Below are positions 23,001 through 36,000 of a DNA stretch of 64,000 bases, one piece after another (the stretch's first letter is position 1; every line of letters starts with the position of its first letter). The stretch is from positions 7,460,001-7,524,000 of the forward strand of contig JAWQUS010000011.1 of the NCBI GenBank assembly GCA_036365455.1, in the 5' to 3' direction. Under the pieces are notes generated by a model. It saw only the letters and a program-made list of their open reading frames with translations, did not search any database and was not told where the DNA came from. The stretch comes from Macrosoma leucophasiata (Eukaryota; Arthropoda; Insecta; Lepidoptera; Hedylidae). The position numbers and the translations under genes are program-made.

Positions 23001-26000
23001 TTGTCTGATCATAGGGGTTCCGAGTTAAACCTGTCCGGTACTAGGTGCCAAATATCAATGATACCAAAATTGATGATCATTTTATAGTTTCTTTTAGTGC
23101 TTAATTAGTTATTAATATGTGTCTATGTTGATTTAGTTCAATGCTTAATATTACTAAGTGGCTTTAAATAAGAAGCAACCTAATAAAAAAATATTAATTT
23201 TTTTTTTCTTCAAAAACCTTAAGGGTTCGGTACTCGAGGGACTCCCCTACTGTATCACTAAATTTGGCTCATGAGTATAAACTTACCATATTTCGGATCC
23301 ATCCATGTACCTGCATCATCCTGAAATTTACAAAATCCATAATGATCTGAAGATTGGTATAATTTACAGAAAATTGATACAATAATTCGTTAATTGCCTT
23401 CGTGTCGTTGGTATCCTCTCAGTTATACCACACCGCGGACACTCCGCTAAAATTCCATACAAACGCTTAATTTGTACTCTATTATACAGACATCAATCAG
23501 TGACGTGTATTTACACGTAATAATTTTATTGGGCGAATACACTTGCAGATGGCGCTAGCTGTCATGTCTGTTTAGCTCCGTATTACTTCTTTAATTAAAA
23601 ATAGAAATAAGACCTAAAATGTAAACAGTGCAATAAAAAACTAAAGAAAATAGCATGAATCACAAGTGACAATGTTATCCACGTAATCAGTGACAATATT
23701 ATTAACAAAGTGAATGAATGTTATTAACTATGAACAAAAATGTGAAACTCAAAAATATAACGAAACGGTAGTATCTCGATGGATAATTAAAAATATAGTG
23801 TTTAATTATTATTGTAAAACTAATACAAACTAGTGAAATAACAGTGCAAGTGACAAATAATTACGTTAAATACATGTCGGAACAATTTAATAAAGCGGTC
23901 TTACGATATAAATTGCCCAGCGTGTACCCTCATGCCTCCTAAGAAAAAAGACTACCTATCAATCAATGAATATTTTCAATGAATTTGCATGCGACCAGAA
24001 AGCTCGGTTAGACAGAGCGTTGCCTGACTACACGGTTCTGGGTGTACCGAGTTCAATCCCCAGTGACGACTTGTTGAAAATTATTATTTTATTATTTTTA
24101 TAATAACATTTATTTATACATTATTGACAATTTTAATGAAAAAGTTCTAATACAATTTCACAATGGATGATGATAACATAAATATTACATACAGAAAACC
24201 GAACTTAAATATTGCACACTCTTCAGAAAGCGACGACTACGACGAATTGAATGTATCTTACCAAAGTCTGCTAATATCACAGGGAATAATGAAGAAATTA
24301 TAATGATTAAAGAGGAACTAAATAAACTCAAGATTGAACTACAGAGCGCTACCACTGAGATAGACAATTTATGCTTAGAAAACCACACCTTAAAAAAAAC
24401 TTACAAATATGTGAAAATAAAATTAGACTTTATAAATCAGTAGGATTCGAAGATATGCGCAACACTGAAGACACCCCTAAAAAGTTCTATTCTCCTCAAT
24501 ATATATCAGCGGCGTCTACGAACAATGAAAACTGGGCTACCAAGAACTTCATCAAGAGATTTTACATTACAGGCGATGAAATCAATTAGTCCGAAGTTGG
24601 ATAATGCACGGAACGCCAGTGTGGAAAGTTTACAGAAAAAAATCATGACATGACATGACATGACATGTCGCGACAAATTGCTAGCTAAAGAAATTATATT
24701 TAATTTATCAAATGAGTCAACTGAAAGTGATGAGAATGATGAAACAACAGTTAAGGAAGCTAAGCAATCAACCACATTAACTAACAAAGATTACCGCAAA
24801 AACGATGGTCAAATATCGATAGAAATACAAGAAGATAAAACAACAGCTTTCAATAAATTATCAAATACGAGTAGAAAACACAAAATTGCAATATTTGCGG
24901 ATCAAACAGGATACGGTGTACGTCAAAAATTGCAAAATCTTGTAGGAGATTCCTATATGGTAACATCAGTAATCAAATCAAATGCACCGTTAAAGGAAAT
25001 TGTTGGTTCATGTCCAAAAAATTATAAAGATTTTATTACCAACACAGATTTCATTATAATTATGGCAGGCGCGAACGACGAGTTCACTGCATCAATCCGT
25101 AAACGAAACTAAAAATACAAATGTCCTGGTTGGTGAAGTCTATCGAAATAATTATCTTAATGTTTCAAAATTAAACAATTCTTTAAAATGTATATGTCAA
25201 AATTGTCAAAATTCGAATTTTATTTCATTAGATAGCGATAATTATTTGAGAAAAGCAAATTATGTAAGTAAGATAACAGCCTGTAAATTAATACATAGGG
25301 AAATTTTACACATTAACTATAAGACAAAATATCAAAATTATATGAATAGCGTGTAACAAAATTCAACATGTTTTAAATATTCAAATTACGTATCTACTCA
25401 AACAAATTTTGAAATTTCTTATGACCGTATTCCTGAACATTGCTTAGTAAGTATTGCTACGCAAACCAAAGACTCGGAGTTAGTCTCAAACCAAAATACG
25501 TTTTTTCGACTCTGAAATACATCTTACAGAACCACGTAATGAAAACAGCATAAATATTTTTCACCAAAACGTTTGTGGTATTAGTAATAAGAGACTTGAA
25601 GTGGAATTATATATCAAATCGCTAGGAACTACAATTGACTATTTATGCATCACTGAAAATTTTTAAATGAAAAGTCGGCAAAAGTATTTCACTTACCGAA
25701 TTACAACATGGCGGCTTATAATACAAGACTGAACAAAAACAGAGGTGGCAGTTTTATTTTGAGAAATATCAGTAAAAAATTCGAAAAGGTTGTAGCGATT
25801 GATCAGCTCTACATTTCAGAAATCTTTGAGGTATGTTGTGTAAAAGATGTTGATACGGAATTAACCATATGTTGTTTTTATAGAAGTCCAGTTGAAAAAA
25901 AAATCGATACTTTTATAGAAAGTCTGGAAAAATTACTACAATTAGTTTTCATGAGAAAGTGCATTATTTGCGGTGATTTTAACGTTGACATTTTGAAAGA

Positions 26001-29000
26001 TAATAAAAAAGTATCAGAGTTTTTGACCTTATTAAAATGTTATAACTTTAGATGTATTATTGACACTTTTACTTTTAATAGAAATGACTCACGATCGTGT
26101 ATAGATTATATATTGACAAATTTAATAGATGAACGTATAGAAAAATGTATAGTGGATCACAATGAGTTAGCTGACGGACATGGTGGACTTTTATGTAGCG
26201 TGAGACTTGAAAATACAAAAATTAAAACAAAAAAACAAGAGAAATGTATAATTATACACAAAAGAATATTCAATAAGAAAAACCACATTCTATTCAGAAA
26301 CACATTCTTACAAAAACAGTGGGTAAATATAGGAGTAAATGCCTTCTTGAAAAACTTCAATGAGGTGTTTAGAGAGTCTTATAAAAAGAAAAAAATAAAT
26401 ATAAACATCCGGAACAATAACACATTAAAATGGGTAACTAAAGGAATAAAAACTTCTAGTAAAATAAAAAGAGTTTTAACCGGAATTAACATTACAACTG
26501 ACACAGGTATTCGTATATACAAAACAAACTATATTCGAATATATATAGACGAGTACTAAGACAAGCGAAAAAAATGGCAGTAGAATGTCGTATAAACAAA
26601 AGTAAAAATATAACAAAAGAAACTTGGAAAATAGTAAATCAACTAATAAATAGAAAGACAAACCCATTTTGTGAAAACATAAGCCTAAATATTGGTAAAA
26701 AACTCATAGACGATCCGCAGGAAATCACAAATATATTTGTATAGCATTTCAGTCCAAAACTATCAGTAACTTGTAATGATATACATAGCGCTATTGTGTT
26801 TCTACGAAATTCCACTAATAGAGTAGAAAATAACTTAGTTTTTCGTCCTACCACTCCTAGTGAATATACAAAAATAGTTGCAAAGATGGCAAATAAAAAC
26901 TCATGTGGATATGATGACCAACCCATAAAATTTTTTAAACATAATATAAATATTCTAGCACATCCACTATCAGATTTTTTTTAATAATTGTCTGAGTCCA
27001 TTTTTCCAGAACAACTGAAAATAGCGAAAGTAATCCCAGTGTATAAAAAAAGTACAAAAACTGACCCAAAAAACTATAGGCCAATTTCTCTTCTACCATC
27101 TTTGTCCAAAATTTTTGAAATTGTTATTAAAAATCGGCTCATGATCCATTTTTACAGTGAAAGAATAATTAGTAAGAGACAATTCGGATACCAAAAGGGA
27201 ATCGGCACACAAGATGCCATAAGCACTCTAGTAAATGATATAGTTAGCAACTTAAATGACAAAATTAAAGTGGCTGGACTATTTATTGACCTGAGCTCTG
27301 CTTTTGACATGATAAATCATCAGATTCTCCTTGCAAAATTAGAACATTATGAGATTAGAGAAAATTCACTACAACTGATAAAGTCATATCTGGATAAAAG
27401 ACAAATGTTCGTAGAAATTAAAAAAATTGATGATAGTAACCATGAAATATTATATACTTCGAAAATTAAAAGGATTAAACGTGGCGTACCTCAGGGATTA
27501 ATATTGGGTCCCCTATTTTATTTAATAGCGACACATGATTTATTAAATTACATTCTATATAAACAACCTGACACAAAACCTATTATGTTTGCAGACGATA
27601 CAAATTTAATCATTAGTGCACCGGACATTAACAAATTGACATATAAGCTAAAAACAATGATAGATGCTAAAGATACTTGGTTTCTTAAGAATAAACTACA
27701 AATTAATACAAAAAAAAACTAATCTTATATTATTTACATCTACATCTAGAAACAGTGATATACTGAACGTGAAACTCGGTGACGATCAAATAAATGTAGT
27801 AGATACTGTAAAATTTCTAGGCACACATATTGACTCCCAGCTGAATTGGAAGCCAGAATTAGCATCTGTAGAATCTTCTATTGCATCAGCATGCTACGCG
27901 CTTAGGAGCCTTAAAACAGAGATCAGTACGAAACATCTTAAGACTGTCTATCATGCATTGGTAGAGTCTAGGTTGAGGTATAGTATCTTGCAATGGGGAA
28001 ATAGCTATATTTATAATAGTAAAAAAACTTTTTTACTACAAAAACGTGCTATTAGAACAATAGTTGGAATTCCTCAGAGTAATTCATGAAGAGTTCACTT
28101 CAAAAAATTAAATATTCTCAACGTGCCAAGTTTGTATATTTTAACGTCGTTATGTCATTTCGCCAAATAATATATATACATCAGCACGAAACTGAAGAGG
28201 AAAGAAGGCTTAGGGAAAATACGAGGAGAAAGGTATTAAAAAATAAAATAATGCCTAAAGTGAATGTAACTAATAGACTACAAGCCCATGTTAAAAAATT
28301 GATGGGTCATTTGAACCACCAGGTGACCTATCTAGAGCGATATAAGAGCATAAAATAATAAGATTCAGCACTATGCCGTCACTTGTAAGCTGTCCAACTG
28401 AGTGCAGGTGAGAATTCAAAAGTACAGGTAGACTCAGTACATTTTGGTCACATATTTTTGTACGGCATTCTTACCAACGATAGACCCATTAAAAATAATA
28501 AGAAAACGCACAGTGCCGTACAAAAATGGTGCGCCACGAAGTCGGATTTTTTTTTTATTTTCTGACAATTACCGGGGTAAATTTGGTCATTTGATTTTGT
28601 ACGGCATCTGTGTCATACTATTTCAATAATGCTTTCAATTCATTATTCCGCAACGCCGTACAAAAATCATGCGACAAGGGGAAGAAATCGAGAGTTGCAA
28701 CCCCCTCTCTTTCCGTAGTCCAGGGGGTGATTTGACACAACATGAAATAAACTTATTTTGAAATTATTTTATGCATAGATAATATTTTTTCATGTGCCGT
28801 ACATTTTCGTTGGTTCAAAGGGGAAAAAAAACCGAAAAAGAAAAAATCAAAAAGAAAAATTCCATATAACGAAATGTAAGGTGAATTTTTCTTTATATTT
28901 TGATATTAAAATATGTGAGGGTAGTTTGTTAACTTTGGTGTTACCATACGGATTTGTATGGTGTTGTGTAATCCCTGATTAATAAAATGAATTAAGAAAG

Positions 29001-31889
29001 TATTCGAAATAATGAAATTTGAATTATTTTTAATATTTTTGAATATTTTAATACTTTTTAATTCTTTATCTTATGGAGAATTAACATTGTCAATATTTTT
29101 GAATACTTTTTTTTAACCAGGGATATTATTATATGTGAGACAATTGAATAAATTCGTGTTAAATGTGCATTCTAAACTACTGTGCAACGTTTAGCATTTG
29201 TAGGGAATATCGTATTTTATTCGGATGTACTCGGCTTGGACTCGAGTAAGGTGTTCGTGTACGCTCACACATAGTTCGATTTTTGTATTTTTATCATTAA
29301 ATTTATCGAATTTTTCGAAAAAAAGTGATTGTTTTATTTATTCACATCATTACAATGAAACAAATCAATTATATGTATGTATCAATAATGTTTGAAGTAT
29401 ATATTAAACCAAAAAGTATATAAAACTGTTGATACTGGGATTGACAGTTTCAATTCTTGGACATAATATACACACCGTTTCAGTTTAGTTAGACGTCATA
29501 GTGATTTTATCATATTATCAATTGTCCTCTTCAAAAATATGTTAATACCGTACTGTATCAGATGGCCATAAAGTTCCCTCAAAATTGAAGCGTTGATTTC
29601 ATCAGCCTAAAAGATATGGTTTGCACAAAAATGTACGGCATCATTTTTTCCTAATTCATCTATGTTAATACTATTTAAAACAAGAAATAAAATGTATAAA
29701 ACTATTATATTTCATTAATCAATGATATTTAAATTTTTACAATAATTTGCAAAATTTCAGTTTTTGCATTTCTCTATAATTTTTTTTAGAACGGTTTCTT
29801 TTGAACGGCAATACTATATAACAATTGTATTTTATAATATCATGTTAAAAAAAAAGTTCCCGTACAGGTTCAAATGATTTTACAGCTTTATAAATCAAAA
29901 ATACGATGAAATTAAGATAATTATTGATATACATTCAAGGGAACAATCATTTTTTGACGGCATTACTTTTAATAGTACTTTTGAGTGCTACATAATGTTT
30001 TGGAATCGATGCCGTACTTTTTCAAATCACCCCCTGGACTACGGAAAGAGAGGGGGTTGCAACTCTCGATTTCTTCCCCTTGTCGCATGATTTTTGTACG
30101 GCGTTGCGGAATAATGAATTGAAAGCATTATTGAAATAGTATGACACAGATGCCGTACAAAATCAAATGACCAAATTTACCCCGGTAATTGTCAGAAAAT
30201 AAAAAAAAAATCCGACTTCGTGGCGCACCATTTTTGTACGGCACTGTGCGTTTTCTTATTATTTTTAATGGGTCTATCGTTGGTAAGAATGCCGTACAAA
30301 AATATGTGACCAAAATGTACTGAGTCTACCTGTACTTTTGAATTCTCACCTGCACTCAGTTGGACAGCTTACAAGTGACGGCATAGTGCTGAATCTTATT
30401 ATTTTATGCTCTTATATCGCTCTAGATAGGTCACCTGGTGGTTCAAATGACCCATCAATTTTTTAACATGGGCTTGTAGTCTATAAGCATTGTTCTGGCT
30501 ATCAGGCAGTAAAAATATTCAATATCTTGCCAACGGAACTGAAAAGTGTCATTTATGACTCGAGCTTATTTAAAACAAAATTAAAAGCATTCTTAATGGA
30601 GAAATGTCTGTACTCTGTAACTGACTTGGAGACTATTTAAAATTGTAACTAATATTTTTTGTAGCATTTGATTGAATTAATTATGATACTTCTTGGATAT
30701 TTCACAGATTCAGAATCTAATTTCTAATGACATATTAATTATATACAATTTTATCTTTGACATTGTAAAATAGGTGTAGGAAAATATTGACGTTATTTAT
30801 GTAGGTTGACTGGAATTAAAAATTGCTGTAATATCTTTTATGACATTTAATTTAATATTGTTAATTTGAAATTGATCTTATTATATAGAGATATTATTTT
30901 GTACCGAGGAGATTAAATTGTATTTATATTAACTATCGAGATTGTAATTTCAAACACAATGTAAAATTATTATTGAATAAATGAATTGAATTGAATATGG
31001 GTTACGTACCTACCTACTCATAGGTTTGAAGTCGGTGCCAAGTTGAATAGAAAAATTTAGAGCCTATTTCACTGCGATTCATTTAGCCGCATTTGTTAAC
31101 ACTGCAACAACACAACATTAGTTCTAACGCGCGAGCCGCACTATTGGCTTGGTACCGACTTCAAACCTATGAGTAGGTAAGTGCGTAGCCCATATTAAAG
31201 TAATTGCCTTATTATAATTAATAGGTTACGTGTTTATTCCCTTAAAATGAAATTATCTAATTCAGTTTATTTATCGCTTTTTAGTGTTTTTGTCTATTCA
31301 GTTTTTTTATTTTTTTTGAAGGCGGTTTTTTTTTAATTTTAAAATAATTTATTTTTTGCTTTTTAGTGGTGTAACTATTATTAGTATTAAGTACTACAGT
31401 AAAAGTAGGTAGGTATATTAACTGCTTCTACTACTACTCGTATCTATTGTCTTTATCATCTATAGGTGTGTATAGCGGCTTTTCTGGAATGGCAACGAAA
31501 CGAAACTAACTTTTGAATTCTAATAGCGATTTCGAAAACTATCTATTCCATTAGCTGGTTTTTAGGCAGACAAGCAAAAGGCTAATTCAAAGTGTAGTGA
31601 TAAAACCCGCTATTAAGATAGATAGATAGTATTGTAATGTTTAAAAAACTCGCTAACCGCTACTGTAGTGATAGATTGTTTCAATAGGAACTGTTCCTTT
31701 ATGACGCACAACACTGTTGTGGACATCTTCTGGATAGGCTTTGTCCAGCTGTGGACATCTTTCGGCTGGAGTGATGTTGATTATGGTGATGGTGGTGGTG
31801 GTGATGATGTTGATAGAGGTGGTGATGAAGATGATGGGGTTGACGATAGACATGGTGATGATGGTGATATTGATGGAGGTGATGATGAA

Positions 31890-31921
<32 letters not shown>

Positions 31922-32973
31922 CGGTGATGATGATCATGACACGCATAATAATATGAACATCTCTTTTATCATCATCACTTTCATCATCATCACCTCCGTC
32001 ATCATCATCTTTATCATAATCACCTCCATCAGCATCATCACCTCTATCATTATCACATACACCATCATCCTTTCCATCATCATCACCTCCATCATCATCT
32101 CTTTCATCATCATCACCTTGATCATCATCTCCTTCATCATCATCCCCTCCATCATAATAATCTTCATCATCACCTCCATTACCTTCCCCTCCATCGTCAT
32201 CACCATCATCATCACCACCATCATCACCACCATCATCACCGCCATCATCACCACCATCATCGCCAACATCATCATCACCATCATCACTTCTATCATCACC
32301 TCTATCATCACCTCCATCATCATCTCCTTTCAAGTGTGCTATGAAATTTGAGTAGTTCCCTCGATTTCTCGAGGATCCCATCATCACATCTTGACATGGT
32401 GGCAATGGGACCACCAGTGAAGTATACCCCTTCAAACAAATAACCCCTTCATCCAAATTGGTACAAGCGTTTCGAACAATCGCGGTTTATAATAACAATG
32501 TTTTAAACAAACGTGTAACTACTATTAGTATTATTACAATAAAAGTACAATAAAGTATTTCAACTAAGAAGGTACCATATATAGTCTTCATCATCAGTTC
32601 CACTTCATCAAATTGTGCCTTCCGAAAGCAAACACACGGAACATTACATAATATCGAAAACCTTTCAAGTGTGCAATGAAATTTGAAGAGTTCCCTCGAT
32701 TTCTCCAGGATCCCATCATCACATCTTGTCATGGTGACAATGAGCCCACCTGTGAGGTATACGGCCACAAGACACGGAACATTATTATTACAAAAATATC
32801 GAAAATCTTTCAAGTGTGCTATGAAATTTGAAGAGTTCCCTCGAATTCTTCAGGATCCCATAATCACATAGTGATATGGTTACAATGGGACCAACTGTAA
32901 GGCACACCCTTTCAAACGAAATTATCCAAATCGGTGCAGGCGTTTTCAAATTATCGGTGAACATACATAAAAA

Positions 32974-33004
<31 letters not shown>

Positions 33005-36000
33005 CTCGATCTATTGATGTAAAATGCGTTTACGATGTTAAACGTATTTGATAATACTGTTTGGATTTCACCGACGAAAATGAATCTAATCAAGCTGAAA
33101 TTGCATGCAAATTTTTAAACTCAGTTCTTCTTAGAACTGAGTTTAAAAATTTGCATGCAATTGAAAACAAACAGTGAAATCCGACCTTAATGTAAAGACC
33201 TTCGTAAGGCCTACGTGGATTTATCTGTATGATCGTCATTAGGGCCCAATGTTTTATCGTGATTTTCGATTACTGCGTCATCCGAAAAACGAATTAGCAT
33301 TATTGTACCTAAATTACATTTTACTTACACTAGACGATTCTCCTTTTTGTCCTTTAGGTCCATTATTTCCTTTTGGTCCGGCATCACCTTTATCACCTTT
33401 TGGTCCGACATCACCTTTATCACCTTTTGGTCCGTCATCACCTTTATCTCCTTTTGGCCCGGTATCAACTTTTGTTCCCTTTACGCCCTTCATTGAAACA
33501 GAAAACTATGTGATCATAGCTATTATATTATTGCATAATACTTACTGAAATAATAAAAAAAATGTTACAACAAAGTATCTCATCGTCTTCATCAATTCCG
33601 CCGATTTTATTTTACTGCTAGTTCAAAGCTCTTCATAAGGGGCATATGCCACAATCGCCATGCTTGGCATGCGGATTGGCGATCGCAGTTACAGTAGTCA
33701 ATTATATAAAAAAAAAACCCGGGAAACTAATATGCATTATATTACTGTTGGTAGAGCTCTAGTGGCGGTGCTTCTTAAAGTACCACCGCATTACCTAATC
33801 TAAAAAACCGAGTCTAAAAAAGTGCGAGTTCGACTCGCGTGGAGAGGGTTCCGTAATTTAAATAAATATTTTCGAAAATATTACAGATTTAAAATGCAGG
33901 GACATAGCGGTTACGGTGGTACCGGCAGGGGGGGTTATATTATTAAGAATTTTCGATTTAATTTCAATACTCAAACTTCTTGTAGGTTTTCCAGTAATCT
34001 ATAGGCAAAGAACTATTTTCCACATTTTTTTCAAAATTTTAAGTTCAGTAGTTTCGGAGATAGGGGGGGGAGTGGTCAATTTTCGTCGTTTTTCTTAAAT
34101 AACTTCAAATTTGTTTATGCAAAAATTATAAAAAAAATATATCTGAGATGCTGACTACAACTTCTTTCATTTGATATGTTACACGACACAGTTAACGATT
34201 TTTTTTTAATTTCCTGATTTACCCCCCGAAAGTGGACCCTGTTTAAAATTTATTATTTTACTTGACGTGTTCATCTTTGGGTCACCAATTTAAATGTATT
34301 CATCAAATTTTAACTCAATCAGTCAAGTAGTTTCGGAGCAAATTGGCTGTGACAGACGGACAGACAGACAGACAGACAGACGCACGAGTGATCCTACAAG
34401 GGTTCCTTTTTTACTTTTAAGGTACGGAACCGTAAAAAAACGTAACATCACGCCTGTGGGGATTATAGGAAGGGGCAGACAGAGCTAAATGCATGCATTC
34501 AAGCATACATGCAAACAAAAACATCCACGATTCGCCGGTTACCTTTTTGACCCATGTAACAGGTGGCGAGCCTGCTGCCATCTCCGGGCACATTATCAAA
34601 CTACGAGGTACTGAGAAACTTCCAGAAAATGGAAAAAACCCAATGGAATCAGAGATAAGGGATTTTAAACCGTTATCTCTGATAGCCCCCGACCCGGGAA
34701 TCGAACCCAGGACCTCCAGCGTAGTAGTAGTGGCCTGCTACCACTAGGCTACTGAAGCAGTTAAACCTAATCTACTTGCATATTAAATGGTAATGTACAT
34801 CACTATCCTGCAATTTTCGGCACCGAGGCATAATACCTTAGACAGAAGTGGCAACGTTTAACTGGTGGTAGAGCTCCAGTAGCGGAGCTCGCGGTCTAGG
34901 CACCACCGCATTACCTAATATACTTGCCGCTAAATGTAGTGTTCGGCACTACCGTGCTCCGATCAGGTGGTAAGGCCTCAGGAATGGTAACGCATCTTCA
35001 TTTTGACCTTGGTCTTTGTGTAAGTGTCTATTGGCTGCACTTAACATAAATGTGAACTGCATGCTTGTTTACCACTGCCATTACATAAAAAAAACGCATT
35101 TACATTGAAATCTCTGTTAATCATTGTTATTAACAGGTAGTAACAATGGCTTCTAACTGCATGTAAAACGTACCTGTGTAGCTGCGACTGTTGGATGATG
35201 CTCTGAAAAAATAAATAATTAAAATTTTGATTTTTTTTTTTAAACTAAAATTGTCATTTCTACACACGTTTCTGTAATAGAGTTTGAGCGTAATTTACCT
35301 AAGACACTGAAGATTTAAAATTATTTCAATGTCAAATTTCAATCGTAAATGGGCTACTTAGTTAAATCAGGAGTCAGTAGTAGTCGATACTGAAGAAAAC
35401 TAAAAAAAAAGGCCTCTCTCTCGTTCGGTGACTCATCGTTACGTTACCGGGCGTTACACTTTTTCATGAGTGACTCCGAGCCGCAACCTAATTTAAGACG
35501 TTGTCACGTCAAAAAAGGCAATTTTAAGTATGTGAAAATAGATTTGAAACGGCAACCCACTAGGACTACGGAGCCTACACTTTATTTGGAAATGTAGTGT
35601 AAGTGTCATCAGTATGACGACAAGATCACGCGATCATAAGTTCACTGGTGGTAGAGCTCCAGTGACGGAGCTCGCGGGCGTAGGCACCACCGCATTACCT
35701 AATATACCAGTGCTTGCCGCTAAATGGTAGTGTTCAGCACTATCGTGTTCCGGTCAGGTGGTAATGTATGGCCTTGTAATTTCCGGCACAGAGGTATAAA
35801 CACCTTAGGCCTCAGGAGTGGTAACGCATCTGCATTTTGGCCTTGGTCTTTGTTTGGGTGTCTATAGGCTGCAGTCAACACCTCAATCATCACATCAATG
35901 TGAAATGCATGCTTTTTTGCCACTTCCATTACATAAAAAAGAAAGACTTCTTTTATCCCATTATTCATATTTCTTCACACCCATTCCCAGGATACTATGA

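Noticed and set aside
28272..30486. TA (mariner-type) instead of TAA target duplication for the 461-bp-arm element
   Set aside because: Removing the element with a TA duplicate leaves the LINE codons out of frame; the TAA choice restores them.
31653..32456. 267-codon Asp/Gly-rich frame and its opposite-strand partner
   Set aside because: Low-complexity translation of the inverted ATC minisatellite, the same artefact as at 8 kb.
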